A stretch of DNA of 64,000 nt from Scilla litardierei (GCA_030789695.1 CM061130.1:12763860-12827859); one strand, 5' to 3'. Shown: positions 46,567-58,062, counted from the first letter of the stretch. Made by a program: numbers and translations. The notes: generated from the letters alone by a model not told the origin.

Positions 46567-46571
46567 TTACA
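46567..46571. repeat. Left target site duplication of Z (TTACA)
   Basis: TTACA before the left Z LTR, repeated at 54440-54444. Confidence 0.85.
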
Positions 46572-47974
46572 TGCATGGTTTTCTGGGACCCTTAGGGCAC
46601 AAAAACTCTAGTCCCGTCCTAAGTCGGACGATACATAGACAGAAATGCAGCGGAAAAATTTTATGTTAATCTAATTAACATGCAACCCTAAGGAACCAGA
46701 CCCTATTAGCCAGGAACTCTGCCAACTTGGGATGGATTTGACCACCCCAAGAGGGATCTAACTACTGCGAATAATTAAATGAAAAAGCTTAAACACATAC
46801 CCGGAATCTCAGCCCTGGGGCAGGCGAGATGTTCCGCACCGTCTTCCGAGCTGCTCCCGTCCCACGCCGAGCCGCTCCTTGAACCGCTCCCCGAACTGCT
46901 CCTCGAACCGCTCCGCATCCCAAGGCAATCAATCCATGTCGCCGAGCCAACCACGCGCCGAAGAAAGTTTCACGCGAGTGAAACCTCCGCCTAGATTTCG
47001 GATCTGAATCCGAACTCCTTTGCGGCTTTGCTAGAGCCCTCAGGAGCAAGGCAGAAATTTATAGGGAGAGGAGAAATATTAATTTAGCTTAGATCCGAGC
47101 GTGCTCCAACATTTACGAGAGCCACTCAGATCTAGAGCTTGGGACGAGTTTAGAGGAAGGGGGCAGACCCCTATTTATATAGGCGGCTGACCCCTCCCCT
47201 CTACTCAATTTCTGATGTGGGACTAATTAATGGGTTAATTAAAATCAAGTTAGTTTGCACTTCACAAAGTGCAAACTTCCGTGAATTTTAACTCACTCAC
47301 CGTTGAGCTTCAAGATTGATACAACCTATCAATACGACGAGCGTTCAACGGTGAACGCATAGGAAAAAACCGTTCGTCAATCGGAGTTCATTTGACCCTC
47401 CAATTGAGTGTTCAAACATCAGCCCTAGGCTAGTTTTTCGCAAAAACTGAGCCGTCATTTGATTCTTCACAATTAGGGTTCAAAACCCTAGAGGTGGGGC
47501 CCACGGGTGGGCCCCACGCTAGCTGCGCGCACAGAAAACGCCTGGGCTCGCCCAAGCACCTGGACGCGCTCAGGCCGCGCCTGGGCAGAGCCCAGGCTTG
47601 CGCCTGGGCTTAGCCCAGGCCGAGCCTGGGCTTAGCCCAGGCTTGTGCCTGGCTAGCCCAGGCAGCGCCTGGGCTAGCCCAGGCAGCCAGTTCTTCCTTA
47701 CATTAACTGGGCCTGGCCTGGTCTGATCCTTTGGGCTGTTTTGGCTCTAACTTGAGCATTTGGTGTCCGATTTGGACGCCGTTCGAACCTGGGTCTAGAC
47801 CCGAATATTCCGTCTTACCCATGAACTTTTCCTTGCGTTTATATTATTAAATATTGTATTAAACAATTTAATACACATTTAATCGCTTTTGCATCAAATG
47901 CAAAATAGTCCCTATCTAGGCTTAAATTATCATTTGCATCAAATACAAATGATCCGAGGGCATATTCCTCTACA
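46572..47974 (-). mobile_element. Z LTR, left (3' LTR in - orientation)
   Basis: 1403 bp, + strand ends TGCATGG and CCTCTACA. - strand TATA box CCTATATAAATAG at 47171-47183. The palindrome array 47541-47687 lies about 360 bp upstream of it. An 86-residue - strand frame (46789-47049) has no match I recognise, but its counterpart in the other LTR (53229-53489) is also open. Confidence 0.88.
47541..47687. repeat. Palindrome array in left Z LTR (GCCTGGGC...GCCCAGGC)
   Basis: Successive imperfect palindromes such as GCCTGGGCTAGCCCAGGC, about 9 units, GC-rich in an otherwise mixed LTR. The right LTR array (53984-54152) has a different number and order of units. Confidence 0.88.
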
Positions 47975-49169
47975 TCTCCCACTTGCACTCAGGATCATTT
48001 ATCCCGAATGTAGGAGATGATTGAAAACATCTTTTGCAATATTTTATCCCTTGCATCAAATGCAAATTATTCTCCCTAACTAATTTCTACCTATTACTAG
48101 ACGAAGATCGCACTCTGTGTGAGACCCTACAGCCTGACCCTTACAACAGGTTGGGCTCGAAGCCCTACACGGCAGTAACCACGAGCAGTGGTTGCTGTCC
48201 CTGCTTCAGGCATCATCATTATGTGGTTAACTCATTGACATGAGTATTGTCGGGACCACCCTGATTGTTTCTGTGATGAATTCCGCAGTTATAGTCTCTT
48301 CGTCTTTAACTATGTCGTGTATATCAAGTCTAGGGTACGGTCAAACTGTCAACCCCAATAACTTGACTCCGGTTAGTTTCTATCGATCTTTTAGTCAAAA
48401 AATGTTGGACTTCTTCCAACATACTCTGGCCAGAGTTTTTACTAAAGACCGAACTAACCCTACGACACTAACTCCCATTGACCGGGAGAGACGAATCCTC
48501 TCTTGGTCATTACTCTCCTCATACGCTTCAAGTGTCACCCAATCAAAGACCTTTCGACAGGGCTTGCCTTGAAGCTAGGTCATTTGATCTAAGTGGCACT
48601 GTTCACGCACAGGTTCGTCAAAATGACCTCAAGTCAAAAGACCAACTAGCCTATCATCACTCAGAGTCATCATTGACAGATTGGTCAATATACCCATATG
48701 ATAACTCTTGTGGATCGTTCAGTGAACTCATTCTCTAATGAGCACATGTGTCTCGTCTACGACTTTGCCAAGTCAAGCGATCATGAGATCATCGCCACCG
48801 CTAAACGGTGAAGACTAAGACACAATGGTCTTTCCGATGTTTCGATATCCTTGTCTCGAAACATCTACGACCACAAACCCTTTTAGACTTATGCTACAGA
48901 CGGTCAAACATTTCTCCATGATCGAGATACTCATCTTGATACATGTTTGACCTCGCATAAAGTCTCAGGACTTTACCTAAGTTAATATCTAGTGTTAACT
49001 ACATTATAACATAACTTAGATAAATTATTACCAAACAGCTTACTGTTATTTTAAACAAGATGTTTGTGTTATTCACACACAGAGATAGATTGCCTCGAAG
49101 GCATCTTCTCTCAACATCTCCCACTTGCACTCAGGCCCATGTATCTCGGTATCTTATACCGTTTTTACA

Positions 49170-49230
49170 CATAAGTTTTCACGACTTCATGTGGTAGAGC
49201 CTTCGTGAGTGGATCTGCTAAAACAGTCTA
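49170..49230 (-). pseudogene. Z RNase H C-terminal remnant (Copia)
   Basis: On the - strand the codons read LADPLTKALPHEVVKTYV and then a stop, the typical end of Copia polyproteins (ADPLTKAL). Upstream on that strand the frame soon meets a stop. It identifies Z as a Copia derivative and supports leftward orientation. Confidence 0.65.
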
Positions 49231-52200
49231 CACTATAAACTTAAGGGGTTTCTATGTTCATGTTAGACCAACCATTTGGATCTCATTCAAATAATTCACT
49301 TGGTCTTACGGAATCTTGTAATATTTTATTTACTTGGATCTCATCCAGTTCATCGTACCTTACGATAATAATTCTTTAAATTTGTTAATGGTCATTTCAA
49401 ATGGCTCATATCAGTTTCTGATAAAGTATCAAACTTTTTGATTACTTTTTCAAAATATATGTTCCATTCCTTTGATGCCTCGCATGTAATTTATACGCTC
49501 CTACTGACCTTGAAAACTATCTGGCTAATTCATATAAGTCGGTCCGTCTAAATCATATTTAGAAAAACGAACTTGTAAGTGAATGCTCCAATTTTCATGG
49601 TCAACTTAAGCGTTTACATCGAGTTTGGTCCGAGTAGTTTTGTAGACATCTGCTGGTGGAAAACAGTTTCATTATAATCCGTTTTATAGGAATTAGTATG
49701 GAAAAACCGTTCTCGACCAACATGATTGCACTTCACTATTATCCTTTCTGCACCAATCTTTCAACTTAAAGATTTACTTGCAGAAAGTGAGGAAACATTT
49801 TCCTTGTGCACGTAAACTAAATTCCAAAATTTATTTACGCACACGGACCTATTCTGATTGCATCAAGTTTTTAAATCGGAGCTACTTCTCCGAATTTCAT
49901 CCCGGAAGTTGACTAAGTCATCATCATTTATGATGTTTAACTCGACTCTTTGTCTCACGAAATTCGAGTAATTATACAACTTCCTAATGATTGATTTGAT
50001 GAATATCTTATTGATAATGTCCTCACAGAACATTATCAAAACCTAGGCATTACTATCTGAGACTTAACCCAGAGGGAGGACTTAACTCAGAGTCACTTGT
50101 TATGGATCGCACCGAGTCTAACTAAGTGTGATTCATACCTTTTAACATACTGATGTGTTAACAGACTTGTCCTGAGAGAAAATCACATTTTCTTTTAATT
50201 ACGCAAGATTTTATGTAGCTAAGTATTTAACCATTCGATCTAATCAAATCAGTTTAAATACTTTTGTCCTTTCGTTCTTTATTTTTCAGACTTATGTTTC
50301 ATCAAGAACACGTGTCTTAATAAAATATACGAATAACTTAATTTGGTTAATCTAGACTCGGGTACATCAGTATGTACCAGACTGAGTTCGACAACTCATT
50401 CTCCCACTGTCTCACAGATGGGGTTCGGCCATTATATCTAAGAGGATAAGACTCACAAGTGTCCGTAGACTTCATAATACGAGAGGTCAGACCCTTCTTT
50501 ATGTGACTTGTGAAGCTTAGTCTCTCGACACGGCCTAGTCTATTTTTCCATGTAAGTTTGCTACTATCTTGTGTATTTATATATTAACATATAATACATA
50601 TATTATCATTATACAATTTACTCATTGCTTCAAAAGCAATATGACGACATTCGTCAAAATGTGTTAAACTTCTGTATAACAATAATCATGAAATCGTGAC
50701 ATCAGAGTATGTCATATTTTTATTTCCTCCTACTTATGCCTTTACTAATGATAAATTAAACTATTTAACTCGATTGACTTTCCAGTGTGCTTTCTTCCTT
50801 TTCTAAATCACATTTAGATATTTAAATGGCACAACATAAATGAATAGCTATGCAAGCGACTCATGTATCCAAACGCTTGAGAGTTGCAATCTTGAGTGTA
50901 GCTCAAGAAGTTGCTTGTCTCAAGAAGATCCGGTTGGGATACATAGTCTTGCACCACTCATGCACTCGTATTCGACTCAAACGGTTTGATCGAATTCTCG
51001 AACTTTGCGGATCAGAATTGTTTGTCCATTCAACCTTGAGGGTAGCTCAACAAGTTGTAGGGAGAAACATACTTCGAATATCTTATATGTTCAAGATGCC
51101 TCATATAGAGACGAGTGACATATTGCGTGAATTTATTTGTTGGACCCAGAACTTATGAATTCATATTTCTTAAGTCTGTTCTTTAGAAGGTCATTTGAAT
51201 GTCAACGAGAGTATAGTTTAATCTTATCAATTAGAATTTAACTTGATATTCAATTAATCAACCTATTTGACCAATTAACTAATTCCATTAAAAAAATTAT
51301 ATTTTGATTCCTTCGGTAAACATAGTCTTGCCCTAGTTTAGCATATGTTCAATATTAAATATAGGTAGAATGGCTTTTATCTATCTATATCCTCCCACTA
51401 TTTTTACGATCGTTTCAAAGCTTAATAAAGAACGATTTAATCGAATTAAAAAATTTAAAAATTTAGTGAAAGAGGGATCCAATCATCCTGAACCTCACAA
51501 CCTTGAGGAGACTCAACAAGTTGATTGGTTCCATGATTGGTAGACTAACTCTTAGTCAATCACATCACATGTGACTCCCTATCGTTTTTACCCACGGTCA
51601 CTTATGATCTTGAGGAGACTCAACAAATCATAATGACTGGTCTAGTCAGACCCTTGATTTCGTGTCCAGATTTGACTTAGATCGATGCTCGAGGAGACCC
51701 GACGTATCGATTTGGGTCAAGTCTAGACTACATCACATGTATGTTGGAGTTTGTTCCTTAAAGATAAACAAGTCATAGCTTGAGGAGACTCAACAACTAT
51801 AATTGTCTTCTTTAAGTTACCAAGCTCCAAAATCAAGGAGGGATACGGATTAATCTTTAATAAGATTTATAACGCATTGACTAGATATAGTCCAGGGTGT
51901 CATACAATCATGATTCGCGACATTGCGGTCCAGCGGAACACAGCCAAGGAATTGACTAAGCCAGGATCACTACCCCTTAGACTAGTAAGGGTTGATCCAG
52001 AAATCTTAGCCAAGCACATTGACTGGATCATGGTCCATTGAATGAAGTTTGTCATTTTTGTATGCGTGCCATAGACTAAACAACTTTTATTAACAACTAA
52101 TTAATCCTATCAACTAGTTGCATCCTTAAATTCAAAATTTTAGGATTTGTTTAATAACTTTTATTAAGTCCTTATCAACTATAAGGTTCACGTGCTATCC

Positions 52201-52997
52201 TAATCGTTATTAGGATTTTAATAAATTATTAACCAACGCTAAAAGCGAAGACCTTTAATGATTTAATAATAACAATTAAAAAAATTCATTTAAAGGACTA
52301 CCCTAATCAGGAATTAGGTCTTGAAGCATTGTTAATGTTTTATTAAAACATAGCATGTCATTAAAATTCAATTAATAAATTTTAATCATTACTTAATGGC
52401 TAACCTAAAGGGTTGTCTTGTGTTATCAAATAAGGGACAAGAAGACATATCCATTAAAAAATTTACACTAATTTTATCGCATAAAAAGTGTACAGCTATT
52501 TAACAATTAAATAGACTAAAGTTTATCGCATAAACAATTTTAGCATGCATACTTAAATTTAACATTTAAATTTAAAAATACGATTTTTAAAACATTTTAT
52601 TTTATCTCATAAAGTAAAAGCTTGTTTAAAAAATCATAACATTTGCATGCTACTTTAAAATATTTATCGCATAAAAATTTTAAACTTTTAAAATCAGTTT
52701 TTAAAAATATCTTATAAATTTAAAACATCATTTAAAAAAATTCCTTGTTTAAAATTTATCACATAAAATTGTAAACAACATTTTAAACTTATCGCATAAA
52801 GTTTTAAAGCTTTAAAACAATTTTAAAATTTATCACATAAATTAAAAAATTCCATTTTAAAACTTTCATGTTGAAAATTTATCATATAAAATTTTTAAAC
52901 AAAAAAATTTAAATTTATCGCATAAATTTAAAGAAAACATTTTTCTGTAAAAGCATTCAAATAATAAATTCGCAGTCCTAGATCAGCATACAGAGAT

Positions 52998-53011
52998 GGC
53001 TCTGATACCAA
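52998..53011 (-). other. Z primer-binding site (initiator Met tRNA)
   Basis: GGCTCTGATACCAA on the + strand is the complement of TTGGTATCAGAGCC and directly abuts the right LTR at 53012. Confidence 0.88.
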
Positions 53012-54439
53012 TGCAGGGTTTTCTAGGACCCTTAGGGCACAAAAACTCTAGTCCCGTCCTAAGTCGGACGGAACATAGACAGAAATGCAGCGGAAAAATT
53101 TTATGTTAATATAATTAACATGCAATCCTAAGGAACCAGACCCTATTAGCCAGGAACTCTGCCAACTTGGGATGGATTTGACCACCCCAAGAGGGATCTA
53201 ACTACTGCGAATAATTAAATGAAAAAGCTTAAACACATACCCGGAATCTCAGCCCTGGGGCAGGCGAGATGTTCCGCACCGTCTTCCGGGCTGCTCCCGT
53301 CCCACGCCGAGCCGCTCCTTGAACCGCTCCCTGAACTGCTCCTCGAACCGCTCCGCATCCCAAGGCGATCAATCCATGTCGCCGAGCCAACCACGCGCCG
53401 AAGAAAGTTTCACGCGAGTGAAACCTCCGCCTAGATTTCGGATCTGAATCCGAACTCCTTTGCGGCTTTGCTAGAGCCCTCAGGAGCAAGGCAGAAATTT
53501 ATAGGGAGAGGAGAAATATTAATTTAGCTTAGATCCGAGCGTGCTCCAACATTTACGAGAGCCGCTCAGATCTAGATCTTGGGACGAGTTTAGAGGAAGG
53601 AGGCAGACCCCTATTTATATAGGCGGCTGACCCCTCCCCTCTACTCAATTTCTGATGTGGGACTAATTAATGGGTTAATTAAAATCAAGTTAGTTTGCAC
53701 TTCACAAAGTGAAAACTTCCGTGAATTTTAACTCACTCACCGTTGAGCTTCAAGATTGATACAACCTATCAATACGACGAGTGTTCAACGGTGAACGCAT
53801 AGGAAAAATCGTTCGTCAATCGGATTTCGTTTGACCCTCCAATTGAGTGTTCAAACATCAGTCCTAGGCTAGTTTTTCGCAAAAACTGAGCCGTCATTTG
53901 ATTCTTCACAATTAGGGTTCAAAACCCTAGAGGTGAGGCCCACGGGTGGGCCCCACGCTAGCTGCGCGCACAGAAAATGCATGGGCAGAGCCCAGGCCGC
54001 GCCTGGGCTCGCCCAGGCCCGCGCCTGGGCAGAGCCCAGGCGCGCCTGCGCTTAGCCCAGGCCGCGCCTGGGCTTAGCCCAGGCTTGTGCCTGGCTAGCC
54101 CAGGCCGAGCCTGGGCTTAGCCCAGGCCGCGCCTGGGCTAGCCCAGGCAGCCAGTTCTGCCTTACATTAACTAGGCCTGGCCTGGTCTGATCCTTTCGGC
54201 TGTTTTGGCTCTAACTTGAGCATTTGGTGTCCGATTTGGACACCGTTCGAACCTGGGTCTAGACCGGAATATTTCCGTCTTACCCGTGAACTTTTCCTTG
54301 CGTTTATATTATTAAATATTGTATTAAACAATTTAATACATATTTAATCGCTTTTGCATCAAATGCAAAATAGTCCCTATCTAGGCTTAAATTATCACTT
54401 GCATCAAATACAAATGATCCGAGGGCATATTCCTCTACA
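53012..54439 (-). mobile_element. Z LTR, right (5' LTR in - orientation)
   Basis: 1428 bp, + strand ends TGCAGGG and CCTCTACA. TATA box (- strand) at 53611-53623; palindrome array 53984-54152. Very similar to the left LTR except in the array. Confidence 0.88.
53984..54152. repeat. Palindrome array in right Z LTR
   Basis: Units of GCCTGGGC/GCCCAGGC type, about 10, with an arrangement different from the left LTR, implying change after insertion. Confidence 0.88.
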
Positions 54440-54444
54440 TTACA
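54440..54444. repeat. Right target site duplication of Z (TTACA)
   Basis: Matches 46567-46571. Confidence 0.85.
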
Positions 54445-55048
54445 CACACTTTACCAACTACACCTGTGCAGTCACCAGTAATTTACTTCACCTGCTTAGC
54501 CTGCTTTACTACCTTGCTGCCTGTTTGTTTTACTCCACATGCATGTTTACTTTACTATTGTTGTTACTTTACCTGCTTTAATATCATGTCATATATGCCA
54601 TGTCATAGTTGCTGCTCTCATACTTTATTTATTTCACGTGCATATATGATTGTTGTTCCTTTACTTTTCGAACGTAGTTAGTTCCATAGCCTGTTCATTC
54701 TCATGCTTGTACACAGCTTTTACTACTATTGCTAGAATTGTTGTGACTTACCTACGGTTCCATCTCCGTGGTACCGCAGACGATGTACATATGGAGGTGG
54801 ATGCTCTTGAGTTGATAGCGCCAGAGTTCGACCCTGAGGCCGTAGCTTTCAGTTTTATTTTTGCTATGTACTTCCCTTCTTTCATGTATCATTGTTGGAA
54901 CATTTGTACAGTATGAAATGTAATAATTGAACACTATTTGGGTATTTTTGTACATCTCTGCATCGTGGATATTTTGGTTTCACTGGTTAACTGTAGGACC
55001 TGCGCAAATATCAAATAAGTAACTAGACCCCGAGAGCGGGTCGTTACA
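54445..55048 (+). mobile_element. Element X LTR copy 3, right part
   Basis: Continues LTR copy 3 after Z, matching 23653-24257, including the acidic open stretch (about 54765-54850) and the end CGTTACA. The five bases after it are GAGTT; the matching left duplicate of X is outside or lost. Confidence 0.85.
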
Positions 55049-55842
55049 GAGTTTCCAAAATAGCTCTAAGTGTTTAGCTACAGAAAAATAAATCTTACCC
55101 TATTCTGAAAAGTGTTACTATTTATACAAAAGTCTAATGGGTTTGGGTTTTACAAGAAAACCAACCCGAAACCCATTAATTTAAGTCAATTTGGAGTCTG
55201 CCGACCTACCGCTCAGCCGAGCAAAGTGCTCGCTCGGCCGACGCTGCCTTTGTAGTGCTCCCTTGGGCTCCGCCTTGGCATTTGAGAAGGGCCGCTTGGG
55301 CAAGCGACTTGATTTGCTCGCCCAAGCGTCATCTCGCTCGGGCGAGCTAATTAAGCTCTAGTTTTACAGAGATACTGCCTTGCATTTGTTGGGCTCCTCT
55401 AACTGCTGGCTTAGGCGAGAGGGCATGTCGCCCGACCGAGCGGGCTTGTCGCTCGGTCGAGTGCCCCGAAGAAGGATTTGGTTGCTCAATGGTGTGTCAC
55501 AGCTCGGCCGAGCGCATGCTACGCTCGGCTGAGCGTTCTGGCATTTTCTTCTATCTTCAGCTCCTTCTCTCCATTCTCCCTTCTCCTTTCTTCTTCTCCA
55601 CTTCTTTGGCCCACTTGGGTCGCCGTGGCGAGGCGAGGTGGGCTTCAGCGTCTAGGTTGTGTCCAAAGTCCCGTATCGCTCTGAATCGTGCCAAATTCCC
55701 TGAAAACATATAAAACATCGAAAGAATCAAGAATATCGAGAAAAGCTTGATATAATATGAAAATATGGATTCGGGCGATCGAAACGACATGCAAATACTT
55801 GGTAAAAACATAGAAAATATAGACACAACAATGACGTGTGAG
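55049..55842 (-). mobile_element. LTR fragment V
   Basis: A piece of another LTR into which X inserted. A - strand TATA box (GTATAAATAG) lies at 55118-55127, with a palindrome array 55211-55535 just upstream of it. The layout matches those of Y, Z and W. Boundaries are not visible and there is no coding sequence. Confidence 0.45.
55211..55535. repeat. Palindrome array (GCTCGGCCGAGC family)
   Basis: Units such as GCTCAGCCGAGC, GCTTGGGCAAGC, CGCTCGGGCGAGC, GCTCGGCCGAGC and CGCTCGGCTGAGCG, often in pairs facing each other across 8-15 bp. Confidence 0.8.
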
Positions 55843-56276
55843 GGTCGTTCACTGGCAAAGGGGTGTCACTTCCGGTTACGGCTGACGACACTGAGGGTTG
55901 TTTAGTGGCGAATGGTTGGCCCCTTCAACTTACGGCTGACGACATGAGAGGATCATTCAATGGAGAAGGGGTGGCCCTTCAGCTTACGGCTGACGATGCA
56001 AGAGGGTCGTTCAGTGGCGAATGGGTGGCCCCTTCGACTTACGACTGACGACGTGTGAGGGTCGTTCAGTGGCAAAAGGGTGGCCCTTTGGCTTACAGCT
56101 AAGGACACATGAGGGTCGTTCAGTGGCAAAGGGGTGGCCCTTCGGCTTACGACTGACGACACGTGAGGGTCGTTCAGTGGTGAAGGGGTGGCCCCTTCGA
56201 CTTATGACTGATGACGCGATAGGGTCGTTAGTGGAGAATGGGTGGCCCCTTCGACTTACAGCTGGCGAATCAAGAG
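55843..56276 (+). repeat. 54-bp minisatellite, ~8 units
   Basis: Eight units of 54-55 bp beginning GGTCGTTCAGTGGCAAAGGG and holding GGTGGCCC and ACGGCTGACGAC. Units differ by a few substitutions and single-base indels. Because 54 is a multiple of three, open frames run through it on both strands; none is credible as a gene. Confidence 0.92.
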
Positions 56277-56530
56277 GGCGCACATGGGTTTCATCAATAT
56301 GAAGTCGGCTCTTTTAGATTTCCCAAAGGATTGGATCCGTTTAGTGGGGAGTTTGATGGGATTGTTTTTATAGAATTCATAAATGCTTTATCGAAGAAAG
56401 TTGTTTCGAGAAAGAAAGCAGAATTGATGAAAAACTTGTTTAGTTTGATGAAAGTAAAAAGTGTACATGTATTTCCGAATTTCGTCAGGGGTCTCTTTTG
56501 TCCCACGCTTTTTATTTGACTTTGAGCTTA
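56277..56530. other. Unassigned AT-rich stretch
   Basis: About 250 bp between the minisatellite and the gag scrap. No gene, terminal repeat or primer site is seen. Confidence 0.4.
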
Positions 56531-56723
56531 GAAGCTGTCAGTCGACCACCTTAGTGATCGGTGGCCCCGTCATCTTGCTCATCTGCTTCGAGGCCCTCTC
56601 CTTGCTGGGTTGGTCATTGACCAGGTTCTTGGGATGCCCGCATTTGACCAATACATCGATCTCCTTCTTGAGTGTCCAACAATCGTTGGTATCAAGCTGA
56701 CGTGTCCCCGGTTTGCGAGCCAC
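56530..56723 (-). pseudogene. Gypsy gag fragment
   Basis: The - strand frame contains TNDCWTLKKEIDVLVKCGHP, which resembles the linker after the zinc-knuckle part of plant Gypsy (Tat/Athila-like) Gag proteins, where a Cys/Trp-Leu-Lys-x-Ile-x-x-Leu pattern is typical. Only about 60 residues remain, with no capsid or protease around them. Degenerate fragment; family inferred. Confidence 0.45.
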
Positions 56724-57439
56724 AAATGGCCGGGGGACCCGCGTGAGGGTTTAGATATTTGTAACCGCAAGCGCACGGTGTTGTAGTGTGGCTTGGGGGT
56801 CGAACACAGGGAGGCTAGGATGTGATTGTGTCAAGAAGGACCGAAATCACCCCGTGGGCGAGCTAGCCCGGATCGGTTGACGGGTTGTCACGGTAAAGGA
56901 ATGCAAGGTATGAACAATAAGAAAATAAACCCGGGACTTTGGTTTCCACTCCAACGAGTGACTCTCGCCGATACGGCCTACGGGTAGGATGGCGATCGGA
57001 ATTAGGGTCTAATGGTGAGACGTTGCCTCTGAAAGTGGTACCGGCACCCCATGGGCCCGATATTCCGGTCGGTGCCCAGGATGATACACCGGACTTCCCG
57101 GGTTCGATCAGTGGGCACTCCCGTGTCCATTAAGACTGATCGATTCCGGGAGCACTAAGCTCGCAACGATAACTCCCAACGTCTCATCCTGCCGCTCCCA
57201 CGCGCTAGGATTCGGCGTCTACGCTAAGGGCGTGAGCTATGGCTAGGGAGTCAACCGCCAAGTTTATTCCCCCTTGGCCCAACGGTCAAAGGCGGTCTTT
57301 TTTCCGCCGATGACAATAAAACACCCCGCATAACCGTTAGATTCCTAATCCCTATCGATTTCCTAACCCTATGGATGCATCGGGAAGAGCCCCCGAAGGG
57401 GTTTCTGCCAAAATCCCAGATTTGGGAACTACTCACAAA
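56724..57439 (-). mobile_element. LTR-like stretch of W group, part 1
   Basis: On the - strand the words CCCTGTGTTCGACCCC (56796-56811) and CACCGTGCGCTTGCGGT (56763-56780) occur, a pair that recurs near LTRs of plant Tat/Athila elements. The rest is non-coding. Interrupted by a Helitron at 57439; resumes at 58063. Confidence 0.4.
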
Positions 57440-58062
57440 TCTATATTACAATTGAGAGCTGTTTTTGAACTTTGTCCTATGTGGCAATGTCACATCAAGT
57501 TTTGGGGGGAAAATTTTTTGGGTTGGGGGAAAATTTGTTGGGGGAATACAAAAGCTTTTCTTTTTTGAAATTGGCACCATCAGCATTTAATACTCTTCAT
57601 TCAAAAATGACCAAAAAAATGAGACCCAAAAAACACACACGCAAAATGAAACCCAAAAAATATGCAACTTAAATTACAAGTATGCAAAAGAGAACTTTAT
57701 ATCGGCTGAGCTTATTTCGGCTGACACCAAAAAAATTGAAACCCAAAAAAAATACAGGGAATGTGCGTTCAAATAGGCGGGCTGAGTTTTTTGGGCGTCA
57801 AGCAGAGGTCTAACCAACCTATCCGCGCCGAAGGCGCCCGCGCCGAAGGCGCCCGCTAAATTTTTATACGCTAATTTGTTGTTCTGCGCCGAAGGAGCAC
57901 CGAATTTATTGTTTCTTGCCGAAGGCGGTCGTGCCTCTAAATTTTTTTACGCTAATTTGTTGTTCTTTTAAATTTTGGCTGTAGAGATATTTTTTGGGGG
58001 ACAAAGTTTTCGCGGAAAAAAATCTTAAATGCACCGTGCCCACGGGCACGGGTTATGACTAG
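57440..58062 (+). mobile_element. Non-autonomous Helitron (623 bp)
   Basis: The 5' end TCTATATTA fits the plant Helitron consensus TCTMTAYTA and follows an A (57439). The 3' end CTAG (58059-58062) is followed by T (58063), so the insertion is between A and T. A hairpin with an 8-bp perfect stem (CCGTGCCC-AC-GGGCACGG, 58034-58051) ends 7 bp before CTAG. Inside are two copies of a GCCGAAGGC...TACGCTAATTTGTTGTTC unit (57824-57895, 57918-57971). No Rep/helicase is encoded. No target duplication, as expected. Confidence 0.88.
58034..58051 (+). terminator. Helitron 3' hairpin
   Basis: Perfect 8-bp stem with a 2-base loop 7 bp upstream of the CTAG end. In Helitrons this hairpin is the rolling-circle termination signal. 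Confidence 0.85.

Larger units (their letters stand above)
43957..46571 (+). mobile_element. Element X LTR copy 3, left part
   Basis: Starts TGAAACGGCATG after the PPT, a mutated TGTAACGGCC start. At 44265-44269 the GCTCC target of S is single and uninterrupted. TATA box at 44702-44713. The GC-rich block at 44820-45200 and AT-rich sequence match LTR copy 2 with many substitutions and small indels. It is cut by Z at 46571. Confidence 0.85.
47975..53011 (-). mobile_element. Z interior, non-coding, hairpin-rich
   Basis: Between the LTRs no intact gene remains. 48120-51800 is unusually dense in short inverted repeats (see findings). 52470-52930 repeats the word TTTATCGCATAAA with variation about eight times in very AT-rich sequence. 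51890-52072 resembles the X interior at 42132-42300 in reverse complement. The phrase ATCTCCCACTTGCACTCAGG occurs twice (47973 and 49119 regions). Confidence 0.75.
46572..54439 (-). mobile_element. Element Z: decayed Copia-like LTR retrotransposon
   Basis: LTRs 46572-47974 and 53012-54439 enclose a 5-kb interior; TSD is TTACA. Read on the - strand: LTR TGTAGAGGAATATGCC...AACCCTGCA, then TTGGTATCAGAGCC (complement of 52998-53011), and at the far end a PPT (AAGTGGGAGA) before the LTR. A Copia RNase H terminus (ADPLTKALP followed by a stop) is visible on the - strand at about 49175-49225. The rest of the interior has no usable frame. Confidence 0.88.

Noticed and set aside
46789..47049. 86-codon - strand frame conserved in both Z LTRs (also 53229-53489)
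   Set aside because: Conservation is expected from LTR identity at insertion; Arg/Ala-rich composition and no known domain. Not called as a gene.
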